From positions 1 to 64,000 of the forward strand of contig CALEYL010000051.1 of the NCBI GenBank assembly GCA_937926205.1: a stretch of DNA of 64,000 nucleotides. The letters are read 5' to 3'. This stretch comes from an uncultured Saprospiraceae bacterium. Lineage in GTDB: Bacteria > Bacteroidota > Bacteroidia > Chitinophagales > Saprospiraceae. This document shows positions 54,742-63,140 of this stretch, one piece after another. Position numbers and translations under genes: made by a program. The notes beneath the pieces are model-generated. The model did no database searches and was not told where the DNA came from. It was given only the letters and a program-made list of their open reading frames with translations. The first letter of the stretch is position 1. Each line of letters begins with the position of its first letter.

Positions 54742-57700
54742 TTATTGCTTAATGAGCTTGGTATTTGCTGTCAATAATCCTTCCTGATTGAATGCAGCAA
54801 TGGTGTACATACCTGCACTCAGATTGCTCAGTTCCAGTGACACATTGTTCTGGCCACTCGTTTGCTGGCGCAGAACAACCTTGCCAAGCAGATCGTAAAC
54901 CACAAATGCACGAAGTTCGCCGGCATTGCGCACCAACACTTCACCCGTTGTCGGGTTTGGAGCGATGCTGAGGCGTTCGATCACCGGCTGTTCGTTGGTT
55001 CCAACAGTAGAACACATGCCTGCGCCAATAACGATGTCGTCAAAGTAGTGGAAAGTGGTTGCTGCAGGAACGACGCCAAAGTTCAGAATCAAAGTAAGGC
55101 GCTTGTATTGGCCATCATCGGCAACATTGGCAAAATTCCAGGTCAGTTCCTGCCAGTTGCCCGGCGTGGTATAGTCGACGTTGTTGTCACCCGAAGAAGG
55201 CGCACCCACTGCAGAACCTTCCAGTTTCATGGTCATGACAGCGGTATTGTCCGACAATACTTTCATGCGGATGGTCTTGTTGGCAAGATCCGGGAATGCA
55301 ATAGGAGCCTCAAGGTCGGCATACATGCCTGCAAATTCAGCACCATCGTTTGCTTCTACGAAAATACCGACATTCGTACTGTTGTTTGCGCCACCCGGGT
55401 TGGGGTTGGCTACCACTTCAAATGGAGTCGCATCCTGGGAACCATTGGCAAAATAGCGCCAGTTGGTAACCGTAAGATCAGGCGATTCAAACGTCATCAC
55501 ACAATTGGTATACGGCGCTCTCGACCAGGAAATATTGTCGATGTAATATTTGTCTGTGCCGCCATTATCATTTCCGGCATTGAAGAAAATTGCCAATCGG
55601 GTGTGATCTTCACCTGCATAAGCACTGAAGTCAATGGCATATTTCACCCATGCACCAGTAGTTGTGATGTCCGTAAAGATTTCCCTTGCAGGAGAACTTC
55701 CACCTTCAAGCTTGAATAAAACAGGTACCGCTACGGCTGAACGGATGCTAATACTCAACTGATTGTACAGCGACAAATCAATTGTTCCTCCAAAATCGTA
55801 AACCAGAGCAGACCATGCATCTGCCGGGTCAGAGTATTCGCCTACTTTGAGGCTTGAATTGGCCTGTTCCAAAGCAGGGTTGTTGACCACCTGCAATTGC
55901 TGAGCGCCGGCCGTAACAGATACATTACGCTGGCATTCAAAGTCATCAATGAGGTTGGCAATCGGTTCTACGCCTTCGCAAGGATCAACCGTGCTCACAC
56001 CCTGCTGCAGGTTGTCGTAATAATAGATGGTTCCGGCTCCGGCAACCCCCGGATCAAACAGGATGTTCACCTGTTGGAAATCCGTGATGGCTGAGAAAGC
56101 AGAAAAATCGAAATTGAGTTCTACCCATTCTTCCGTAGCTGTAATATCGCGGGTCACCTCTTTGTTGCCCTGCGATGCGCTTACGAGTTGCATGCGCACG
56201 CTGGTTGAGCCGGCAGGGGCCCAGACATCGAGGTTAACCTGAGAGTTGGATGACAAATCAATGGCAGAAGGTAAAAATCCGGCCAGGGTGCTGAAAGGCG
56301 TAGAACCTTTGGTATAACGACCCACATTCGGGCTGTCGTTGATGCTGTTCGGAGCAGGGTTGGCGATGACGCCACCATAAATTCCGTGAAGTGCAGCGTC
56401 ATCGTTCAGCGGTTGCCAGAACATATCTGCACCGCCAAACTGACCATCTTCAAAATCTTCCAGCGGACCGGGAATCGGCTGCGTGCTGCGCTTGATGTCG
56501 TCAATATAATAAACATCACCGTCAAAATCACCGTTGCCGGCATTCACGAAAATGCTGATTTTCTTGTGGTTGGCAGCAGCTTGTGCGCTGAAATCCACTC
56601 CGTATTCTACCCACTGGTTGACTTCTGTCACCGGGATAAATACTTCTGCAGCGCCGGAAATGCCGCCTTCTAATTTAACGAGCAGGTTGCCCGTCCGCGG
56701 CGCCCACAATTTCAGGCTGATGTAATTTTTCGTGCTCAGGTCAATCGGGTTCTGATAATCAATAACCAGGGCGTACCATGGGCCGGGAGGGTCTACCAAA
56801 CGACCAACTTTAGCACTGGAGTTTACTGCCGAAACATTCGGGTTGTCGACCACCGTCAGAAATTCCCAGGCTGCACCGTAGGTTGCATTGCGATTGCATT
56901 CAAAATCGTCAATGAGGTCCGCGTCCGGCGTAACACCGGCACAAGCACCTTGCGGAACTGCTCGCAGGTTGTCATAAAGGTAAGTGTCGGTACTGGTTTC
57001 CACACCCGGGTCAAAAAAGAGGATGATTTTGGAAAGCCCGGTATTGTTGGCAGCCGCGCTAAAGTCAAAAGTATATTCCTGCCACGCGCCGGTGACTGCA
57101 ATGTTCTTGACGGCTTCAATGGCGCCACCTGTTCCTTCCAGTTTCAAAAGCACTTGCGTTGCCGCTGTAGCAAAAATCTGAATTTTGAACTGGTTGTTCG
57201 TGGTCAAATCCATCGGCGCTCCCAGATCAGCAAGAAGCAAGCTGTAGGAATGTGCGCCTGATTTAGTGTAAGAGCCGGCAAATTCACTGCCGTTAACGCC
57301 ATTGGGATCTGTATTGGCGACCACGCCATTGTACATGCCATCAAGGCCTTGCCAGTTCAGGTCAGCCACGCCGCCTTCAAAATCTTCGTAAACAATGCCG
57401 GGGCCGGTTGCCCTGAGGTTGTCGAAAAGATAGGTATCGGCGCTGGTTTCCACACCCGGATCGAAGAAAAGAATGACTTTCGAAAGACCGGTATAAGATG
57501 CAGCAGCACTGAAATCAAAAGTGTATTCCACCCACTGGTTCACCTGCGTGATGGCTTTGGTTGCTTCAATAGCAGGGCCAGTACCTTCCAACTTGAGCAA
57601 AACCGCCGTTGCAACCGTGGAATAGATCTGAATCTTGAACTGATTGTTCGTGGTCAAATCCATCGGAGCGCCAAGATCAGCAAGGAGCAAACTGTAGGCA

Positions 57701-57909
57701 TGTGCGCCTGATTTGGTGTAAGAACCGCAGGAAGTACTAGCGTTAACACCCGCCTGATCGGGGTTGGCAACTACGCCATTGTACATACCATCAAGGCCTT
57801 GCCAGTTCAGGTCGGAAGTGCCGCCTTCAAAATCTTCGTAGACAATTTGCCCGATGGCCATCGTAGACCAAAACACGACAGATAGGGCTAATAGTAGCAA
57901 TCGTTTCAT
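54742..57909 (-). CDS. Six-domain CBM-like surface protein with T9SS sorting domain
   Basis: A 1055-aa secreted protein: signal peptide (LLLALSVVFWSTMAIGQ), then six ~150-residue beta-sandwich repeats, each opening with a DFEG/DDFE motif (VYEDFEGGTSDLNWQGLDG, VYEDFEGGVADLNW, LIDDFECNRNATYG, PLEDFEDGQFGG, LIDDFECQRNVSV, MTFESPDLTVTNW) and closing with YYIDNI/LFDNL. Repeats 1-2 are the most alike and repeats 3 and 5 form a second pair. They resemble carbohydrate-binding jelly rolls. The C-terminal ~75 residues (IERLSIAPNPTTGEVLV ... LSAGMYTIAAF) are a type A T9SS domain. Located between the two GH144-like genes, it probably takes the SusE/F role of holding glucan at the surface. Confidence 0.85.
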   Translation of the reverse strand: MKRLLLLALSVVFWSTMAIGQIVYEDFEGGTSDLNWQGLDGMYNGVVANPDQAGVNASTSCGSYTKSGAHAYSLLLADLGAPMDLTTNNQFKIQIYSTVATAVLLKLEGTGPAIEATKAITQVNQWVEYTFDFSAAASYTGLSKVILFFDPGVETSADTYLFDNLRATGPGIVYEDFEGGVADLNWQGLDGMYNGVVANTDPNGVNGSEFAGSYTKSGAHSYSLLLADLGAPMDLTTNNQFKIQIFATAATQVLLKLEGTGGAIEAVKNIAVTGAWQEYTFDFSAAANNTGLSKIILFFDPGVETSTDTYLYDNLRAVPQGACAGVTPDADLIDDFECNRNATYGAAWEFLTVVDNPNVSAVNSSAKVGRLVDPPGPWYALVIDYQNPIDLSTKNYISLKLWAPRTGNLLVKLEGGISGAAEVFIPVTEVNQWVEYGVDFSAQAAANHKKISIFVNAGNGDFDGDVYYIDDIKRSTQPIPGPLEDFEDGQFGGADMFWQPLNDDAALHGIYGGVIANPAPNSINDSPNVGRYTKGSTPFSTLAGFLPSAIDLSSNSQVNLDVWAPAGSTSVRMQLVSASQGNKEVTRDITATEEWVELNFDFSAFSAITDFQQVNILFDPGVAGAGTIYYYDNLQQGVSTVDPCEGVEPIANLIDDFECQRNVSVTAGAQQLQVVNNPALEQANSSLKVGEYSDPADAWSALVYDFGGTIDLSLYNQLSISIRSAVAVPVLFKLEGGSSPAREIFTDITTTGAWVKYAIDFSAYAGEDHTRLAIFFNAGNDNGGTDKYYIDNISWSRAPYTNCVMTFESPDLTVTNWRYFANGSQDATPFEVVANPNPGGANNSTNVGIFVEANDGAEFAGMYADLEAPIAFPDLANKTIRMKVLSDNTAVMTMKLEGSAVGAPSSGDNNVDYTTPGNWQELTWNFANVADDGQYKRLTLILNFGVVPAATTFHYFDDIVIGAGMCSTVGTNEQPVIERLSIAPNPTTGEVLVRNAGELRAFVVYDLLGKVVLRQQTSGQNNVSLELSNLSAGMYTIAAFNQEGLLTANTKLIKQ

Positions 57910-57942
57910 AAGTTGTGTGTTTATTTAAAAATTTGTTGTTTA

Positions 57943-59793
57943 TTATTCCAGAACCAAAAGCTTTTTTGCAATACGTAGGGCCCCCGCCTGAAAGCGAACG
58001 AGGTACATTCCGGGGGGCGGATTCAACGGCAGGGACAGCCGGTATTCACCAGCTCCCAATTCCTGTGTTTCGAGTAGCGAAGCAATCGTTTTTCCATACA
58101 AATCCTCCAGCGTAACGGTCATCTGAGTCCGTTCTGTCAATTGAAAACTGACGTTGACTTCCTTTGTCGCGGGATTCGGATAGACGCCCGGATTCAACGA
58201 AGTCGCATCGTCATTTTCATTGGTGGAAGTAACATCGTTCACGAATCCTACAGCAGCAACGGCCTGCTGGATGGCCTCATCGTTCATAAACAAATTCCAC
58301 AACAAGCCACTGCGATGGTTTTCAATCATGCAGATGATGGGCCCCTGATCAATGGCTAAGTAAGAATTGGCAAACCAATTCTGATCCAGATTAAAAGCAT
58401 CGTAAAAACCATAGTAGCCCCATAGGTCAGCGCCAAGATTGCGGTAAAAATGGCGAAGCGCATCCATCGAAACGCCTGGCGTATAAGGCATGGATGACAA
58501 GGCCGCCGTGGGCGTAATGGTACCATTGTCGTTGTTGAGCGTAGCTTCATGCGCCGAATATCCCCAGGGATTATCGCTTGCGGTGAGTCCCCAGCTTTCG
58601 GCGCTGTATCCCTGATGGTTTTCAGGATTTTCTATGCAGTAGGCTCTGTTGATGAGCGTATGATTTCTGTTGCGGGTAAAATAATTGGTGTGGGTATCCC
58701 GCTTATTGCGCGGGTCAAAACCCAGAAAAGAGTAATGGGCAAAAAACAGGGGGCCTCCTTTATAAGGTCCGACATCGAGTTTATAGCCGTAATACGTTTG
58801 TCCGTTGACATACCCTGAAGAAGCCCAGCCACTCTGATAAAGGCTGGCCGGTACGCCATGCGTCGGGGAAGCCACGGCAAGCAGGTAAGTAATCATCACT
58901 TCGTTGAAGCCGCGCAGGGGGAAATTCATCTGCCACTGGAAATTGGGAGACCAGTGCCAGTAAAGCACATTGCTGTTATTTTTTCGATACCAGTCCCACT
59001 CCACCGATTCCCAGATATCGGTAATCACATTGCGCAGCGAGTTTTCGAGGGGCACATTCTGATCAAAATATTGGCGCGCCGCCAACAAGCCCTGTATTAG
59101 GAATGCCGTTTCTACCAGGTCGCCTCCATTGTCAAACTGACTAAAAGGCACCACATCGCCGGTGTTTCCATTCATCCAGTGCGGAAAAGCGCCGTGAAAA
59201 CGATCGGCGACCAATTGCAAAAACGTGGAAATCTGGATAAGTCTTTGAAGCCCCTGTTCGCGGGTGATGTAGCCCCGTTCGATGCCCACGAGTATGGCCA
59301 TAACCCCAAATCCTGAGCCCCCGGTCGTCACAATATCGCCTGAGGTGTTCCGCTCGCGTGCCATGCCGCTCACCGGGTGTGCAAAATCCCAGAAATAGCG
59401 AAACGTATAGCGCTGCACCATGTCCATGAGCGCATCGTCGCTTAAAGGGGTGGTTGCTGCTGCTACTTCAGCAGAAGGCGCCGATTCCATCGCAGCAGAA
59501 TTGACTGCGGCTATCCTGTAAACCTGCTGGCTGCCGGAGGCCTGATACCCTCTGAAATCTATAAACCAGCGCCGGTTGGAGGGCACATTATCGATGAACT
59601 GAAAAGCCTGGCCTGTTCCTCCGGCCCGATAAATGCGGTAGTAACTGATGTTGCTTTCTGCATTGGGTTGCCATCTCAATTCTACATGGCTATCGTATCC
59701 CGTGGCGACGACTCCTGTGGGAGCGGCAGGTTGGGCGTGTAAAAAAATGGACATAAATAGCCCTAAACCGGTAATGGACAAATTTAATCTCAT
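57943..59793 (-). CDS. GH144-like (PF10091) enzyme with FN3 domain and T9SS tail
   Basis: About 616 aa from ATG 59793 (signal peptide LNLSITGLGLFMSIFLHAQ). Fibronectin-III domain ~22-115 (APTGVVATGYDSHVELRWQPN ending AAVNSAAMESAPSAEV), then a PF10091/GH144 catalytic domain with QRYTFRYFWDFAHPVSG, GSGFGVMAILVGIERGYITREQGL, FNEVMITYLLAVASPTHG, YSAESWGLTASDNPWGYSAHE and YLAIDQGPIICMIENHRSG. The last ~80 residues (PGVYPNPATKEVNVSFQL ... PPGMYLVRFQ) are a type A T9SS domain. The enzyme is therefore outside the cell, making the first cuts in beta-1,2-glucan. First gene of the locus on the minus strand. Confidence 0.9.
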   Translation of the reverse strand: MRLNLSITGLGLFMSIFLHAQPAAPTGVVATGYDSHVELRWQPNAESNISYYRIYRAGGTGQAFQFIDNVPSNRRWFIDFRGYQASGSQQVYRIAAVNSAAMESAPSAEVAAATTPLSDDALMDMVQRYTFRYFWDFAHPVSGMARERNTSGDIVTTGGSGFGVMAILVGIERGYITREQGLQRLIQISTFLQLVADRFHGAFPHWMNGNTGDVVPFSQFDNGGDLVETAFLIQGLLAARQYFDQNVPLENSLRNVITDIWESVEWDWYRKNNSNVLYWHWSPNFQWQMNFPLRGFNEVMITYLLAVASPTHGVPASLYQSGWASSGYVNGQTYYGYKLDVGPYKGGPLFFAHYSFLGFDPRNKRDTHTNYFTRNRNHTLINRAYCIENPENHQGYSAESWGLTASDNPWGYSAHEATLNNDNGTITPTAALSSMPYTPGVSMDALRHFYRNLGADLWGYYGFYDAFNLDQNWFANSYLAIDQGPIICMIENHRSGLLWNLFMNDEAIQQAVAAVGFVNDVTSTNENDDATSLNPGVYPNPATKEVNVSFQLTERTQMTVTLEDLYGKTIASLLETQELGAGEYRLSLPLNPPPGMYLVRFQAGALRIAKKLLVLE

Positions 59794-60081
59794 AAGCTCA
59801 TTTACAACTTTATTTGCAGGTACCTGCTTCAACAATCTTTTTATTTCTCTACCCGCAAGATTTCCAGAACGAAATTATTTTTTTCTAAGTGGAATAACAA
59901 AAAAAGCACCTCACCATGACTACACCAAAGCCGAAAACAATGGGGATATGACGGCTTATGGCATTTTTTCCAACCCAATCACTCGTTTATACAGTCTATA
60001 ACATCAATAGTTCACACTTGGGTCTAAGCAAAAGTTTTCACCGAAATTTGCGCCATTCCTTATGGCATTAAAAAGTTGTTT

Positions 60082-60858
60082 ATGAAAAAAGTACTCCCCG
60101 CGCTGTTCCTCGCACTGTTTCTGACTGGGATAAATCAGGCTGCTTTAGCTTGTTCCTGCATTTTTGTGTCCGATTATTTCTGCCCTTCCGTTCGCGTAAA
60201 CACGGAGATTGTAGTCGGCAGGGTTCTGAACAATTATGTTGCCGGCCCCAATCAGGCTCCGCTGATGGATATTGAAGTCATTGAATGGCTGAAGACAGAA
60301 GACCCTTCTCCGGACACCATCAGTGTTTTGGGGCAGGATGGTCTCAATTGCAATGAATCCCTGTCTTACTTTTCCGCAGGAGACTCCGTTGTTCTGGCCG
60401 TGTTTGGGTATGGCGGAGGATGGCATCCTGTAGACATCAGCCCACACCGGATCTATAATCTTTCCGGCTGTGGTCGTTTTTTTCTGTTTTTTTCGGAAGG
60501 CAATATCGTTGGTCCAATCCGGGAAAACGTTTCTTCAGAACCTTACGAGGTTTTTAAATCAGGGCTGGAAGCCTGCATATTACTGACCGCAACAGAGGAA
60601 ACCCCGGAAGCGTCCGCCCAGGTCAACATTTTCCCCAACCCCGCAACCCATTTGCTCAACATCGACACCCGCGATCTGCCCGGTTCGCCCCAAGTGGTTT
60701 TTATGAATACTTTTGGACAGATTTTGTCTCTGAAAACCTGGAAAGCCAATAATCAGGCTGTCATCAGTGCCGACATCTCCACCCTGGCTCCGGGCATGTA
60801 TTTTGTGGTGTTGGAATACGGTGATAGACGGCGGGCGGTAAAATGGATCAAAAGCTGA
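60082..60858 (+). CDS. Secreted TIMP/netrin-like domain protein with T9SS tail
   Basis: About 258 aa from ATG 60082 (a TTG 6 nt upstream adds nothing). The signal peptide ends ALA and the mature protein starts CSCIFVSDYFCPS, the Cys-x-Cys N-terminus typical of TIMP/NTR-fold proteins; TEIVVGRVLNNYV, DIEVIEWLKTE, GDSVVLAVFGY and Cys-containing NLSGCGRFFLFF fit an OB-fold barrel. The last ~80 residues (VNIFPNPATHLLNIDT ... LAPGMYFVVLEYG) are a type A T9SS domain. TIMP proteins inhibit metalloproteases through the N-terminal Cys, but inhibition here is only a guess. Divergent from the GH144-like gene. Confidence 0.75.
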   Translation: MKKVLPALFLALFLTGINQAALACSCIFVSDYFCPSVRVNTEIVVGRVLNNYVAGPNQAPLMDIEVIEWLKTEDPSPDTISVLGQDGLNCNESLSYFSAGDSVVLAVFGYGGGWHPVDISPHRIYNLSGCGRFFLFFSEGNIVGPIRENVSSEPYEVFKSGLEACILLTATEETPEASAQVNIFPNPATHLLNIDTRDLPGSPQVVFMNTFGQILSLKTWKANNQAVISADISTLAPGMYFVVLEYGDRRRAVKWIKS

Positions 60859-61073
60859 TTGGGAGCGTAGGTCCTTCCTGCTGAATACGCAAAGGCCGCC
60901 TTTGCCCTCTATGCCTGTTTTAATCTTTGCGTCTTTCTTTGGCGCTCTTCGCGGTTTATTTTTTAAAGCAGAGGACCAAAGATTTTCTATTTTCGTAAAA
61001 TTTCAGTCTGTGCTCATTTGCTTGAATCAGAATTTCCGGAATCGAGCCCCTTACTCACCATTATATAAACGCC

Positions 61074-61105
61074 ATGAGCCACACCGGATTTCCGATGTGG
61101 CTCAT
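61074..61105. terminator. Bidirectional hairpin between convergent genes
   Basis: ATGAGCCACA pairs with TGTGGCTCAT, extended by CGG/CCG around ATTT with one mismatch, followed by GTTTATTT. It lies in the 311-bp gap between the TIMP-like gene and the OmpA-family gene; nothing else is seen there. Confidence 0.65.
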
Positions 61106-61169
61106 GTTTATTTAGTGCCGTTTCAGGGCCTTATCTTCCTGTGACAGAGATGGGTTAAAGACTGACAAA

Positions 61170-62645
61170 TCAATAACCGTCTTTACCAGAAGGCTTTGCA
61201 GGAGGATCCATTTCTACATCTGACGACGTAGCAACTCTAAACTCCACGCGGCGGTTCATATAGCTGCTGTTGATGGGCACAAGGGCATTCTTTTTGCCTT
61301 CCCATTGCAGTACCAGACGTCCGCGGCCAATACCATGGTTGGTCACAAGGTGTTCAATGATAGAATTGGCGCGCTGATAAGACAACCAGTCATTCAGGGC
61401 TTCGGGGCCCGTTTGATCCGTATGGCCACTGACCACTAAGCGAATATTGGGATTGCTTTTCAATACCCGTGCAACACCAGCTAAAGTTCCGTAATCCGAA
61501 TATTTTACCTGGCTGCTTTCGCTGGCAAAATGGACCATCGGCAAAAACATTTCCGTAACGCCACCTCCGGCGCCACCTGCACCGCCCTGGCCGACTCCGC
61601 GACGATCCAAAGCCTCGTCGATGAGTTCTTTAACACGGGCTTCCGTCACACCGCCACCACCGATTGGGTTCATCACAACGCCATCGCTGTTTACGGTTTC
61701 GCCTGCCCGGGGCGGGTAGTAAGGTTCTTTGTCTTTATAATCGGCGACCCCGTCCTTATCACTGTCAAGTACGCGCCCTTTGGTATCAACCGGAACATCC
61801 GGCGGCGTATTTGGGTCTTCATCCACTGCGTCAATAACGCCGTCGCCATCTGAATCGGCCAGCAACTCATCCTGGCGTTTTTTCATGGCATCTACATCTT
61901 TGAAAACTTTATCAAGCGGATTTACCCAGTAAAGCGGTTCCGATTGCTTGGAAGCATTACCGATATTGAAATTCAGGCGAACGCTGGAGTAGTTGATCAG
62001 GTCGCGGAAAGGTGTGCGGATACCAGCTTCCTTTTCAAACCCGTCGAGCAAGTCGGCCCGGCGGCCAAAAAGAGAATACACCTGGTGCTCGAGGCCTATA
62101 TTGAATCGTTTGCCAAGGCGGAAGGCAATGCCCACACCCAATGCTGCGTGCGGAGCCAATTCCCGTTCGATGGTATCGAAGCGCGGTTGATCTTCCTGTT
62201 CAAATGCCGTTTCATAAGCATTGCCCCCTGCTCCCACCATAAAGTAATAGTTTACTTTCCGCACCGTTCGGTCAAACCGGAAGCTGTTCAGACTCATAAT
62301 TCCAAATACGGTGCCTGACAACCAGGTACATTCGAAATTGCGGTCCGGGTCAAAAGACTCGCCTTTCAACATACCGCCAAGCAGGTCTAAGCGAAGGGAA
62401 AACAAATGGTCGATTGCTTTACGGACGTGTACGCCGCCGGCTACGCCAATTTTGGATTTGATGTCCCCCCCGGAGAACATGGTACCTGCATGCAGGCCAA
62501 CTTCCCACATGTTTTGGGGTTTCGGCGTGCTGCTGTTGCCACCGGATGTAACTGCAGGATTATCCTGAGCTAAGGCAGGGGCTGAAAAAAGAACAGCGAT
62601 AAAAAAAGCTGTCAGTGTACAAATGAAAGTCATTCCTCTTTTCAT
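61170..62645 (-). CDS. OmpA-family outer-membrane protein with TSP3 repeats
   Basis: A 491-aa outer-membrane protein. Signal peptide (LTAFFIAVLFSAPALAQ), an N-terminal eight-strand-like barrel (~35-230: WEVGLHAGTMFSGGDI ... VRLNFNIGN), Ca2+-binding thrombospondin type 3 repeats (DSDGDGVIDAVDEDPNTPPD, DSDKDGVADYKDKEPYYPP), a Gly-rich linker and a C-terminal OmpA peptidoglycan-binding domain (NIRLVVSGHTDQTGPEALND, SYQRANSIIEHLV, NRRVEF). It ties the outer membrane to peptidoglycan. The gene lies downstream of the dehydrogenase on the same strand, but a 495-bp gap argues for its own promoter. Confidence 0.92.
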   Translation of the reverse strand: MKRGMTFICTLTAFFIAVLFSAPALAQDNPAVTSGGNSSTPKPQNMWEVGLHAGTMFSGGDIKSKIGVAGGVHVRKAIDHLFSLRLDLLGGMLKGESFDPDRNFECTWLSGTVFGIMSLNSFRFDRTVRKVNYYFMVGAGGNAYETAFEQEDQPRFDTIERELAPHAALGVGIAFRLGKRFNIGLEHQVYSLFGRRADLLDGFEKEAGIRTPFRDLINYSSVRLNFNIGNASKQSEPLYWVNPLDKVFKDVDAMKKRQDELLADSDGDGVIDAVDEDPNTPPDVPVDTKGRVLDSDKDGVADYKDKEPYYPPRAGETVNSDGVVMNPIGGGGVTEARVKELIDEALDRRGVGQGGAGGAGGGVTEMFLPMVHFASESSQVKYSDYGTLAGVARVLKSNPNIRLVVSGHTDQTGPEALNDWLSYQRANSIIEHLVTNHGIGRGRLVLQWEGKKNALVPINSSYMNRRVEFRVATSSDVEMDPPAKPSGKDGY

Positions 62646-63046
62646 AGGGTAGGATTTAAATCAGTTCATGGAATAATAATACTACGAAGTTATCTCCAAT
62701 TCCGTTGCAGGAAACCGAAGATTTTTTAGAATAAATCAAGTGCATGGCTACAGAATGTATGTGTACAAAAGATTACTTGAAAGGATATGGGCATGGAAGT
62801 AGATAGCAACGCTTGCTCAAAGCAAAAAAAACAGTTGCTTTATTACGCTGATAGTCAACGGACTTTAGCTTTTAACATGCTTTCAAAAGGTGAAAAGAAA
62901 GCACGACAGGTAAAGCCCTGTTAAATAAACCGTTACAAAAATATTCCTAATTTTTAACGGCGCAAATAAAATCCCCTGTTTTGTTAAAATATTCTGTCGT
63001 TTGTCTGACGGCATCTTTGTTTTTTGGTCACACAAGTGGACAAGGG

Positions 63047-63094
63047 TAAAGGTTAAAGTAAAAAGGTTAAAGGTTAAAGTAAAAAGGTTAAAGG
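63047..63094. repeat. 21-bp tandem duplication in an intergenic region
   Basis: TAAAGGTTAAAGTAAAAAGGT occurs twice head to tail (63047-63067, 63068-63088) followed by TAAAGG. The surrounding gap 62646-63140 has no other supported feature. Confidence 0.8.
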
Positions 63095-63140
63095 CTTGTC
63101 CTGCCATTGTGGGGGTTAAAGTTGATCACATGCTTTAAGG

